Made by a program: the position numbers and the translations under genes
Shown: piece by piece, positions 34,083 to 46,179 of the stretch
Numbering within the stretch: the first letter of the stretch is position 1
How the letters are laid out: each line of letters starts with the position of its first letter
NCBI GenBank assembly: GCA_004431415.1
Contig: QPMI01000436.1
Location: 124,001-188,000 of the forward strand
Direction of reading: 5' to 3'
DNA length: 64,000 nucleotides
Origin: Cyanophora paradoxa
Lineage: Eukaryota > Glaucocystophyceae > Cyanophorales > Cyanophoraceae
The notes under the pieces: model-generated
What the model was told of the DNA's origin: nothing
What the model saw: only the letters and a program-made list of their open reading frames with translations
Database searches by the model: none

Positions 34083-37000
34083 TTAAGACACCCAGGCGAC
34101 GTCCGCGCATGCACCTCTGCGGGGCGCGGTGTCTCCAGGAACGCCGACGCCGACGTCGACGCCGGCATGCTGCGCGGATCCGGAGGCAGCCGCGGCCACG
34201 CCTGCAGCGGCAGCAGCATGTGCTGCAGCTGAGGTCGGCGCGGCCTCGAGTTCCGAGCTGAAGCTGCCTGCAGCTGTGGCCGGATGTACATTTATATGTG
34301 CCGCTGCAGCTGGCCAGTCGTCGTTGACGAGGCCCGGGGCACCCGCCGCAGTTCCCGATGCGGGCGGGGGCGGCGCCGCCCAGTGGGCAGGCACCGTCCA
34401 GGCCGGGAGGCTCGGCCCCGCGACCGGCGGGGCGGCGCCGGCCGTGGCTGCGGCCGCAGGCATGGGCTTGGGCGCCTTGCCCACGAGGCGCACGGCGATC
34501 GCGTTGCCGCTGCCCGACACCTCGAAGAGGTGCGGGAACCTGCGAAGAGGTGAGACCCGCACATCTATGGTCGACCCGCGCAGAAAAGATCTAGAGGCGA
34601 GGCGATCTAGAGATCTAAAAGCACGCCGGGCAGGGCCGGTGCGCGTACCGCTTGAGGTGCTCAATGAGCTTGGCGCCCGGTCCCATGGCATCCGCAAAGG
34701 TCCTCCCGGCCTGCATCTTGCGAATCAATATATAACAACAAAGCCAAGCGTACGCGGACCCTTCTAACGAACCTTCGCTTTGAAGCCGCCGCCCAGATTG
34801 GTAAGGGCGACCTTTGGGATGCCCTGGCGGTGACACTCGCGCAGTGCCGAGGCGAGGAACACGTTTGCCTCCTTCTCCGAGCATGCCGGCGCTGCTGGCG
34901 CTCCCGACCCCGAGAAGACCGTTGTCGACGACGACGGCTCGGGCCTCGGCTCCCGAGCCGCAGGCGGCATCGATATCGACGTCGACGTCGACGGCGCTTG
35001 CCGCTGCGACGGGGCTGTCCATGTATACGACTTCGCCCCGTCCTTGAGGGAGATGACGCAGGCGCCGCTGGCCACAGCCACCGCTGTGGAGGAGCTGGAG
35101 GACGACACCGAGAAGCTGCGCGGGTTCCTGAAGCAGAACGCCACGATGCTCTGCTGCCCGCTCAGCTCCTTGAAAGTCTTTCCGGTCTGCAGAAAAGCAA
35201 TGCGTTAAACCGATATATATAGATATCGGCAAGGCAGTTAGGAGGCAGTATAATTACCTTCTGCGAAAACAGCGTTCCCAGAGTAGAAGAGTCCGAGGAG
35301 CCCCCGCACCCTTGCAGGAGACTCACGAGGGTCGATGCCAGCTTGTCGAACGGCCTGCACCCATGCCATGCATATGTGTGCCAGTACAAGCACGTCAGCT
35401 CTGGCATCGAGCAAGTACTATCAATATTGATAAAACGTTTTTAACAACGATTACCAGGAGTACACCGCCGCCCCATCGTTCAGCAAAGACACCTGCATGG
35501 CGTTCTCCTGGCCCGTCACGTGGAACAGGCTGGGATACCTGCGCGCGCACACAGGAAATCGCGAGAAATCAGATCTAGGAGACGGGAGCGGAGATGTCGA
35601 CCGCACCGTCGGAAATAGGCGGAGAGCTTGCCGACGCCGAATTCCGAGGGCTCCTTGCCGGTCTGCACATCATCATTGGATTGGCATCATCACGCGGATG
35701 CAGAGCAAGCAAACACATGCGCGCGGTCGGACCTTCTGTCTGAACGCAGAGCCGAGCTTGGTCAACGTCAGGGCTCCATGGCCACTGGCTCCGGCCTCCC
35801 GCAGGATGGAGACGAAAGCTTCGTTCGCTCCGCTCTCGCCCGTCGTCGTCGGCACGTACGCGTATACAGCGGCCGGCGCCTGGGGTGCAGGCACGGCCGC
35901 GTGGATTCCGGTGCCGGTTGCGACTGCTGTCGTCGTGGATGCAGCCGGCGACCCCAGAGCTGCGGACGCGAGGGCGATGACGCAGTTCCCAAGGCAGCCG
36001 GCGCCAGTCACGGAGAAGAGGTGCGGGCGCTCGAGGCAGAAAGCCTCCATGCTGGGCTCGCTGCTGAGTTCCTTGAACTTCTTTCCTACCTGAAGGCACA
36101 TTTTTTAGTGCTAGATTTGTTTGCGGGTCGGATGCTGTTCAAATATTTGTTTACCTTCAGAGCGAACGCCGATCCCAGGGCGGAGGCCAGAGCTGAGCCT
36201 CCGCGCTCTTGAAGGACGCCCACGAGGGTCGAAGCCAGCATATCGGTCGGCCTGCGTAGGATACACATCGATGAGAGAGAATCGTTTGTGAGATGCCAAG
36301 CTTAAGTGAAGGACTGCATTTCACGATGTTACTTCAATTGTCTTTGCTGGAATTCGAATTGTGTTAATATGCTCAAGGACGGCGTACCATGGGTTTGATG
36401 TTGTGGGCATCGATATCGATGCGTGCGCCACACCGCTTCTGCCGGCGACATCATTCCGTAGGGAGACTCGGAAGTCGTTTTCCTGTCCAGACAACAAGAA
36501 TTCATCCGGGTACCTGCGCAAATTATCCAAATTCGAAAACGGTTTATATAATTAGAGTCCGGAAGCAATATATTCGTACTCAGAAAAGTACGTGGACAGT
36601 TTTCCCACGCCGAATTCTGATGGTGCCTTTCCGGTCTGTACGGGTGAAAAATAGTAAGAAATTAAAGCATTTAGCATCCGCGTGGGCCAGAGTAATTTTA
36701 TAAGAGGGTGTATATATAGATAGATTCGTGGCCGTGGACATGCACATGGGGCAGACCATGTATCTGAACGCGGATCCGAGTTCGGACGTCGAGAGGGAGC
36801 CGCCTGCGTTGCGGAGCGCGGCGGCGAAGATCTCATTGACGTTCACCCCGCCAGCTGCAGGCGCAGGCGCGTGGGTCATCTGCATGGGATTCGCCAGGCA
36901 CTCCGCCTCGAGCTGCGCGCGGAGGTGGGCGAGCTCCTCCGGCGAGTTCGTCTCGTGGTTGAACCTGCAAAATTTGTTCGAAACTTTCGAGTAATCAAAT

Positions 37001-38945
37001 AACGAAGGCTTCACCAGCACTCGGGGTGCGATCTCGGGCACGAGTGCTCTGTCCAGAACTTCGTGCAGGCGAATCCCTTCAACTTTCGCTTGTCTGCACG
37101 TCACGAATTCGCGGAACGAGTTACGCTTCGTTTTATACGTAAATTAGATGCTCTACACACCGTGGATTTTCGTGCGCATGCATTCCATGTCGTTGCACGG
37201 CAGTTTGCCAACGACCTGCGGACGAAGTTCCACTTCAGCCAGCTCATGTTATCTCCGTTCGATTGGGCGCACCGAACGATAGCAGATAGCTACAGAAGAT
37301 ATGCCGTTGGGATCATGATCAGCAGCTGCGTTGAAGTGGAAGGCTGTGTTCGTTGCCGGAGGTGCGGTGGCAGCCGCCACGGGGTTCGCCGGCACGGTCA
37401 GTAGTGGGGGCGCCGGCGACGCTGAATTCGAATTCACCCATCCGTTAGCGTCTGCGGTACCGGTGGTGTTCGAATATGCCAGGTCGGCGTCGAATTCAAC
37501 GTCAAGATCGACGGCGGGTGGCCACGATGCAGCACTGCTTGCGACGGCGGGTGGCCAGGAGGTCGCGGCGGCCTCCGGCGCCTCGAGCTCGGATGAGAAA
37601 CCGTTTGCGAAGGCGACGGCGGATATCGATGGCCAAGAGGTCGTGGTAGTCGCAGGAGCAGGGATCGCCGCTGGGACAGGAGCGGCTGGCGCCATGGCCA
37701 CCGGTACCGCGTTGGCGACGTCGACCGGTGCATGTAGGAATGGGCAGGGGACGGGCGCGTCGAGTTCCATGTTGACGAAGTCGTCTGCTGCGCGGACGGC
37801 GGCGAGGGCGATCTTGTACACTGTCCGGTCGATCTGGAATGACTTGTCCTGTCCGGCGAGTTCAAACATTAGCTTAAGATAATATATTTTATTGCCAGCT
37901 GCAGCGTGCGCACCATTGTGTCGCAGTAGTTCTCGAGGGTGAAGACGTTGGCCTCGCTGATGGCGAGCAGGGCGCAGAGCTTCTGGCGGTACTCGGCGAG
38001 CACCTCCGCGTCGCCCCCGAGCCGGTCCACCTGCGAGATCGCCACCACCGCCTTCCGCTCTGCCCCGCGCCCCGCCCCCCTCAGCCACCGCCGCCGCCGC
38101 CGCCGCGGGCCGCGCACTGAGGGCGAGGGTGGCGGCGCGGAAGAGGGCGGCGAAGCGGTCGAGGGTCTCCGAGCGCAGGTCGAGCTCCGAGTACGACACG
38201 ATGAACACCACCGCGTGGATCTGCCGCGACGCAAAGTTTACCGGTGCAAAGCTCACGGAAACTGCTTCCCCGCGCACCTTGCGCGAGGGATCCGCCTGCA
38301 GTCGCTCCCCGCGCGCCTCCAGCGCCGCCCGCAGCCCCTCTGCAGTCACGCACTCCTGCATGGCCCGGCGGCCCGCCGCGTCAGATGGACCCAAAGCCCC
38401 CGAGCACGACCGCAGACCTCCATGGGCCACTGGAGGGGCAGGGCGCCGTGCAGCATGAGCGCCATCTCCTCCCCGCGGTAGTTCGCCCTGCGCCGCGTCA
38501 GGTCCGGCCCACGCTGCCGCAAGCTGCGCCGCCCGCACCCGTCGATGCCCCAGCTGTCGAAGATGGCAACAGGAAGATCTGCCAATCCTCCGCGTCTGCT
38601 CGCTCACCGTCATGACAAATCGTTAGCGAAAAGACGGGTGCGGGCGGACGCCCACACCGGTTGAGACGAAAGCGAACGAATTCGTTCGTGACGTGCTCCG
38701 TGTGGCCCCCCGCGACCGCCGGCGCCGCCACCCGCTCGCTCAGGCACGACACCAGCGAGTTGAAGAACGAGCTCTGCGCCGCCCGTCAACAGCTGCGGCT
38801 GGCCCGGCCATGACGCGGGCACGCGCGCCTTGCCGCTGCCGTGGGGTCCGCAGAGGAGGATGTGGGCCCCGCCCGCCGCGGCCGCCGCCGGCGCCGCGTC
38901 GAAAATGTCGCCCGCAAAGTCCTCTGCCGAGCGGCGCTTCAGACA

Positions 38946-38978
<33 letters not shown>

Positions 38979-40363
38979 GCGGGCGGCGCGCACGGAACTC
39001 AAGGATGAACGCGTCCTCCAGCGTCGGGATGGGCGCGTCCCGCTCGTCCCGCAGGCTGCCGGCGCGCGTCAAGCGGCACCGTGGCGGGCGTGGGGCGGGG
39101 GCGGGCACCTGAACTCGATGTGCTCGGGCAGGGCGTCGAGGGCGGCGTGCAGGGCACCCGCCGAGCCCTTCGCCTGCGCCGGCAGCGCCGCCCGCACCGT
39201 CGCCTCCGCCAGCGGCGCCACGCCCGCCGGCAGCGCCGCCGTGTGCCGCCCGAAGTACGCCCCGCCAGGGAAGACGAGCCGCGCGCCCGCCGGGATGGGC
39301 GCCCGCCCTCGTTCCGCACCGTCAGCTCCAGCTGCAGGTCCTCGCCGAGCCGCAGCCGCCCCCGCCCGCCGAGCAGCAGCCGCGCGCTCACCGCCGCCAG
39401 CCGCTCCGGCGTCGCTCCCGCCGCCCCGCCCCGAACGACCCCTCCGCCACCCGCCGCAGCTCGCCCGCCGCGAAGACCCGCCCCGCCGTCGCCACCTCCC
39501 GCAGCCGGCCCGCACCCGCCCCCGCCCGCAGCGTCACCGCTGTGACCGTCGCGCCGCTCTGGCCCCGCCGCCTCAGCCCACAGCGAAACAAACGAGAGAG
39601 CCGCGCGCACCTCGCGCCGCAGGCGCTCCGCTGCAGCCGCCGCCGCGTCCTCGCCGCCCGCCGCCGCGCCCCAGTCCGCCGAGGTCAGGACCCACACGTG
39701 CCGCTGCGCCTCCGCGGCCGACTGCGAAGCGAAGTGCTCCCCGCACGCCTCCAGCGCCGCCGACAGCCCCGAGCCGGACCCGCCGTCGCCAGCGCCGGCA
39801 CCGCCAGCTACAGGCTCTGCCGATACGCCCTCAGCGCTGGAAGCGCACCGCGCGCACAAGAGCCGTGCAGAGCGCACCCTCGTGCCGCCCGAGCGCCTCC
39901 TCGACGCCCTCCCGCGACGCGGTCAGCGGGCAAAGCAGCTCCGCGCCGCCGCGCCTGCAGCGGACGACGCCAATCCGGCAAGGCGCGCTGCGGCCGCGAT
40001 CTTTGACGCTGCCGAGCGCCGCAGCGAGCACCTCCCTCGCCGCGCTTCGCTGCAGCTGCCAGGCCGGGCCCCCGTTGGCGTCGCTGACATGTAGCGCGGC
40101 CGTGGCGCCTTCTGCGCTTCGGATCCCGTCCGCGCCGCTTCCGTCCGCGCCACCGCCATGCAGGACCTGCGCGCATGCGCGCGCGCGGGCGTCGGAGTCA
40201 GCGGTCCGGTCATGTCATGACCAGGTCCGAATTCGAAGACCGCGCGCGCGCGCGAGCGAGAGGGAAACATGAATGGGCGCACGATGATGACGTCCCGCGC
40301 TGGCTGATGGAGCGCCGCCGGTCTCCCGCGCAGGTGCCGCGCCGGCGCCTCGAGCTCCCGCAT
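34083..40363 (-). CDS. Gene A: vWA-Ig-IFI44-like GTPase-CCCH-LOTUSx5 protein
   Basis: It starts at MRELEAPARHLRGRPAALHQ (ATG at 40361-40363). vWA-like part, 40.2-39.4 kb: SAAREVLAAALGSV, RIGVVRC, ELLCPLTASREGVEEAL, HVWVLTSADWG, VFAAGELRRV; no DxSxS MIDAS is seen. Ig-like strand segment: LRLGEDLQLELTVRNEG. GTPase, about 39.0-37.8 kb: P-loop GPHGSGK-SSFFNS, EHVTNEFVRF, IFDSWGIDG (G3-like), IHAVVFIVSYSELD, VAISQVDRL (G4-like), then VYKIALAAVRAADDF, which matches the end of IFI44. CCCH: CTKFWTEHSCPRSHPECW plus FNH. Five LOTUS/OST-HTH-like repeats follow (about 36.8, 36.2, 35.8, 35.3 and 34.9 kb), e.g. AALRNAGGSLSTSELGSAFR with FGVGKLSTYF and YPDEFLLSGQ. It ends in an Ala-rich tail without a U-box. 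One C is missing near 39303 compared with B, breaking the Ig segment. The overall role is unknown. Confidence 0.7.
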
Positions 40364-40721
40364 CGGTTTCGACCGAGGTTTCGACCGAAGTTGTCAGCCG
40401 ACGTCGTACCCCCCGTGTGGTTAGCGAAATCATGAAACATAAAACATGAATCATAATGAAACAGCGAAACAGCAATTGGATCCGGGCTTTGCGCGCGAGC
40501 TAGCGCTCGTATCGACATCGACGATTAATATTAATCGGCTCAAACCCGAAACAAAGAACCAGAACACTGATCGCGAGCCCCAAAGCTAGAATATTAATCC
40601 ACATAAAGAAGCTCAACGCGAGCCGGCGCCGCATATCCTAAGGCGGCCTGCCCGGGGTTTGAGATAGCCTAATTACATATCAGGCTAGCTAGTTATATGT
40701 ATTGGGCACAGCGCTAGCCTC
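40364..40721. other. Short gap between genes A and B
   Basis: About 360 bp between the start of gene A and the stop of gene B. No gene; the promoter of A should lie here. AT-richer palindromic words such as GACGATTAATATTAATCGG (40522-40540) are present. Confidence 0.4.
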
Positions 40722-43700
40722 TTAGGCTCTCTCTCCGGCGCGCCAGCGGTCGATGGCGGTCTTGAGGGAGCGGTTGGGGACGACGTCGCGCCCCACCACC
40801 TGCGGATCCGGAGGCCGTCAGCTGCAGGCCGGCCCCCAAAAACAAATTTGCCCGGATGGGTCGGATAGGTGGGCCGCCCCCGGCGGGCCGGGGCCCGCGG
40901 CCGCAAACAAAGATATTATTCCTTAAACATCTAGAGTTTGGGCGATTTCAAATGGAATGCATCTTTGGATTGAAGGTTGAAGGGCGCCTGCATGAGAGAA
41001 AGAGACTCTTCGGCCCGCACCTGCTCGCCGGTGAGGGGGCTCTTCCCGTGCCACGCGAGCCAGTTGTCCACGGCGCCCCGCTGCGCCCGGCGGTAGGCTC
41101 AAATTCAAAGGGGCGGGGCTCGCGATCGGGGGCGGGGGCGGGGCCCGGGGCGGAAATGCTGGATCCGGAAATCTTCTCACCTCGTAGCTGTGGCCCGTGC
41201 CGTCCGCGATCATCACCGGGTCTGCACGCACGTTAATAGAAGGCTCCGATTCGAAGGCTCGTTAATAGAATTTTAACTAGATTCATAAAGGGGCTCAGGT
41301 TCAGTTTGGGCGCACCGACCATGACCTCGTGGGTGATGGGGCACAGGAACTCGGGCGGGGGCGGTCCGCTGGGGCGCGCCGCGAAGGGCGCCGGCAGGGG
41401 CGCCGGCGCGGCCGCCGGCGGCGGCACGAGGGGCGGGGGCGGGGCGGGGGCGGAGCTGCCCAGTCTGCTGCCGGCGGGCTCGGCCTCTGGACATGCGCCG
41501 GGCGGGCGGCGGCGGCGGCGGCGGCGGCGCCGGATCGAGAGGGCGCGGCCTTGGGCTTGGGCACCGGTTGGGCCGGGGCCGGGGCCGGGGCCGCGGCAGG
41601 CTTCGATCTGGCCTTCGGGGCTGCGGGCGCTGCCGGCACCGCCGCTGGAACCGCCCGCGGCGCGGCCGCCCGCCCGGCGAGGCGCACGGTCGCCTTGTCT
41701 CCGCTGCCCGACACCTCAAAGAGATCCGGGAATCTGATGGGGAGGTTACAATAGACTCAATAACAACAAGCGTATAATAACTTGGATAGGGTAATCATAT
41801 AATAATAAAGCTATAAGCGTTTCCAGGAGGGGTGAGGCCTCTCGGCGCCACGGTACTCTATTGGCAGGACACGGGCCCCCCCACTGCCCGAGGGATGGTC
41901 GGGGGCCTGATGGTCTTATAACAATGATAGCGACAGCAAAGTCGAATAATAAGAGGTCCGGGAATGTGATCACGACGAGACGTGAGCGGTTTTCCCATCA
42001 AAAACTCGAGTATTTAGAGACGACCCGCACAGAAGCTTTAGGGTGGCGAGCAACCCGCATAAGAACCTCGCCGAGCGGGGTCGTGTGCGTACCGCTTCAG
42101 GAACTCAATAAGCTTGGCGCCCGGTCCCGCGGACTCCGAAAACGACTGTCCCGCCTGCGCTCGCATTTCATTGCCAGAGAAGGTTTCGGGCCACGCATTT
42201 CATAGTAAGATCAGGTTTCGGGCGAGAGGAGTACTAGTGTCCGCAGTTTTAAAAAGAAAGAGAAAGCGCGCCTTCGCCTTGAAGCCGTCGACCAGGGTGG
42301 TGAGGGCGACCGACGGGAGGCCCCGGCGGTGCCAGTCGCTCAGCACATGCACGAGGAATGCCTTCGTCATGACATCCGATCCCGCGGCCGGGGCTGCGGC
42401 TGCAGGCCCCGCCTGCAACTCCACGTGCACTGGCCTCGCGGCCGCCGGGCGGGGCGACAGCATTGAGGACGCGGACGTCGCAGCAGACTCTGCCGTCGGC
42501 GCCGTTCGCGCTCGCTCCGCTGCCGCCCGCGCTGGCGCCGGCACCGGTGCCGCTGCGCGGGGTGGCTCCAACTCGACCGGTCCCGCCAGCCGCGGCGACA
42601 GCACCGACGACAAAGCTGCGGGAGGTACATACGCCGCCGGCGCCGTACGCGTGCGAGGTGGTTCCGCTGCCGCCAGCTGCAGCGCTGGCACCGCTGTGCG
42701 CGATGGCGCCGCTGCCGCCGCCCCGCGCGGCGCAGCCGAGCCCACGAGGGAGACGACGCAGGCGCCGCCGGCGGCGCCCACGCTGGCGACGGCGAAGCGC
42801 TCGGGGTGCGCCAGGCAGAAGGACAGGATGCTCGGCTGCCGGTCGCTGCTGAGCTCCTTGAACGGCTTGCCCGCCTGCGAGAATGGTAGCACCTCAGTCA
42901 TAAACAGGGCGCATTGAATTCGAGTAAATTCCAACAGACGATTCCAGCGACCTTTTTCGAAAATTCCTTGCCTAGAGAGGAAACGTCAAGCGAGCCCGCG
43001 GACTCCTGCAGGATGCTGGCAAGGGTCGCCGCCAGCGTGCTGGCCGGCCTGCAGGGCAAACGCTTAGCCGGCGGGACGTTTGATTGCAGTAGGGCGGGCA
43101 GCGGCTGTAGCTTCGTATACGTATACGTATATACTTATGCACCATGGGCTCGACGAAGCCGACGGCGGCTTCGAGGCCTGGGCATGCGCAGGAGCCGTCG
43201 GCAGCTGCAGCCCAGGGACGAGCTGTGCGACGGAGCTCGACAGAGCCGACGGAGCGTGCGCTGGAGCTCGAGCCGCATTGACGAGGCAGAACGTCTGCGG
43301 CCCGGGCGCCCCGGTGCCGGCGACGCGGAAGAGGTCGGGGCGGCGCTGGCAGAACTGCGCCATGCTCGGCTGTGCGCTCACTTCCTTGAACTTCTTCCCC
43401 GCCTGGGCTCGAGATGGGTTAGAGAAGCGCTCGCAAGCGATCAACAGCGTTAATATTGCATACCGCCACGGCGAATGCAGGGCCTAACGAGCCGCCGTTG
43501 AGAGAGCCCCCCGCGCTCTCCAGAACCTTTACCAACGTGGAAGCGATCTGTTCTTCCGACCTGAGAAGCCGAAGAGATGAGGGAGGAAGCGGAAGATCTG
43601 ATCATGAGGTTCTGTACCAAAATGAATGGAGGTGTACAGACGGTGATGCAGCCTTCGACTTCGCTGGAGGGGCTACGAACTGCTGCGGCGGCGCAGACAC

Positions 43701-45264
43701 GGACGGAGACACAGCTCCACCGCTCCGCAGGGACACTCGAATGTCGTTCTCGCGTCCCGTCACCTCGAAGAGATCGGCGTGCCTGCACGATCGAAAGTTT
43801 AATGCATCACGATCACGCCCAGAACAGGAGCGGGGGAAGGCGGAAAAGCTCACCGGCGGAAGTGGGACGAGAGCTGCGCGACGCCCAGCTCCGACGGACT
43901 CTTGCCGGTCTGAGGAATTCGTATTCGATGTCAACGTGAGCGGCAAATGAAGAAGGATATTCCGGCGATCGGCGCGACCTTCTTCCTGAATAGGATGCCG
44001 AGTTCCGTCGTTGACAGAGCCGCGCCGGCCTCGCGCAGCACAGCCGCAAAGATTTCATTCACGTCGCCGGCGCCGCCGACACCTGCGGTTGCTGGCGCGG
44101 GGAGCAGGCCGGGAGCTGCTGACGTAACCGTTTTTGCCGCAGCGGCTGGTGATCGCGCAGCGGTTGGCTTCTGTGCGAAGGATGCTGCGGGGGCGGCAGC
44201 TGCCGCAGCCACAGCTGGAGCGGCGGGAGGAGCCGCCAGGCACTCCGCCTCGAGCCGCTGGCGGAGGCGGGCGAGCTCTTCCGGCACGTTTGTCTTGTGG
44301 TTGAACCTGCAAAAATCGAATGAGAAGGAGACATCGTATTAAATTATAAGTGTCGATGTAAACTTCAGGCAAGATCGAAATTAGTTAAACCCTTACCAGC
44401 ACTCTTTGCCCGACCGCCCGCACTTTCCGGTCTCCCAGAACTTGGTGCAAGCGAGGCCTTTCAGCAGGCGCTTGTCTGCAGGCTCCGAATTAATCAGATC
44501 TGGACGCGAGCGGCGTCAAAGAATTCCAATACGAATATGTACCGTGCAGTTTCGGGCACTTAGAGTCTCTGCACCCGCTGTACATGGGACTGATCTGCGG
44601 GCGAAGCTTCAGCCAGGCTGCATGGGTCAGCCCTTATAGGGCCGCGTACCGCAAACACGCAGAAGTCTCCGAGCTTCAAGGGGACATCTGGAGGCTTGCC
44701 GTTCCCTTGTGCAGCAGACTTGGATGGCGGGGCGGGCTTTGCGGCGGGGGGGCCGGGAGTAGCAAAAGTTGCGAGAGCGGGGGATGGCGCGACCGCCGGG
44801 ACCGGTGCGGCGGCTCGAGCAGGGGCCGGCGGCGTGGCTGGCGTGGCCGGAACGGGCCGGCGCGGAGCAGATGGACGAGGAGTTGCCGCGGGCGGCGCGA
44901 GCGGAAATGGGCATGGGACGGGCCCGTTGGCCTCCATGCAGAGGAAGTCGTTGGCGGCGCGGACGGCGGCGAGGGCGATCCGGTACACCGCCCGGTCGAT
45001 CCCAAACGACTTGTCCTGCGCCCGGCCCGTCACATCGGGATCGGCCGCAGCGCTACAGGCGGGGCCGAGGCCGCGGGCGAGGGCGGGGGCGGGCCTTGGT
45101 GTCGCAGTAGTTCTCGAGGGTGAAGACGTTGGCCTCGCTGATGGCGAGCAGGGCGCAGAGCTTCTGGCGGTACTCGGCGAGCACCTCCACGTCGCCCCCG
45201 AGCCGGTCCACCTGCGAGATCGCCACCACCGCCTTCCGCTCTGCCCCGCGCCCCGCCCGCCTCA

Positions 45265-45299
<35 letters not shown>

Positions 45300-46139
45300 G
45301 GGCGGCGCACTGAGGGCGAGGGTGGCGGCGCGGAAGAGGGCGGCGAAGCGGTCGAGGGTCTCCGAGCGCAGGTCGAGCTCCGAGTACGACACGATGAACA
45401 CCACCGCGTGGATCTGCCGCGGGGCGAAGTTCGCCGGTGCAAAGCTCACGCTGACTTCCGCCCCGCGCACCTTGCGGGAGGGGTCCGCCTGCAGCCGCTG
45501 CCCGCGCGCCTCCAGCGCCGCCCGCAGCCCCTCCGCCGTCACGCACTCCTGCCCGCCGCGTCAGATGGATCCAAAAAACCCGAGCACAACCGCGGACCTC
45601 CATGGGCCACTGGAGGGGCAGGGCGCCGTGCAGCATGAGCGCCATCTCCTCCCCGCGGTAGTTCGCCCTGCGCCGCGTCAGGCCCGGCCCGCGCCGCCAC
45701 TCGCCGCGCCGCCCGCACCCGTCGATGCCCCAGCTGTCGAAGATGCCCACGGGCAGGTCTGCCAGCCCCTCGTGCCTGCCGGCCGGCCGTCGGGCGGTGC
45801 CGGCCTCTGCCGCCAGCGAACGAGCCGGGCACGCGCACCGGTCGAGGCGGAAGCGGAAGAACTCATTTGTGACGTGCTCCGTGTGGCCCCCCGCGACCGC
45901 CGGCGCCGCCACCCGCTCGCTCAGGCACGACACCAGCGAGTTGAAGAACGAGCTCTGCGCCGCCGGTCAGCGGCTGGCCCGGCCATGACGCGGGCACACG
46001 CGCCTTGCCGCTGCCGTGGGGTCCGCAGAGGAGGATGTGGGCCCCGCCCGCCGCGGCCGCCGCCGGCGCCGCGTCGAAAATGTCGCCCGCAAAGTCCTCT
46101 GCCGAGCATCCGCTTCAGACAGCGGCGGCGGCGGCGGTG

Positions 46140-46179
<40 letters not shown>

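Noticed and set aside
38950-38985. CGG/CCG runs as coding poly-Pro or poly-Ala in the GTPase genes
   Set aside because: Run lengths differ between copies A, B and C (also near 45270 and 46130), and the conserved protein resumes in other frames, so they are more likely intronic microsatellites.
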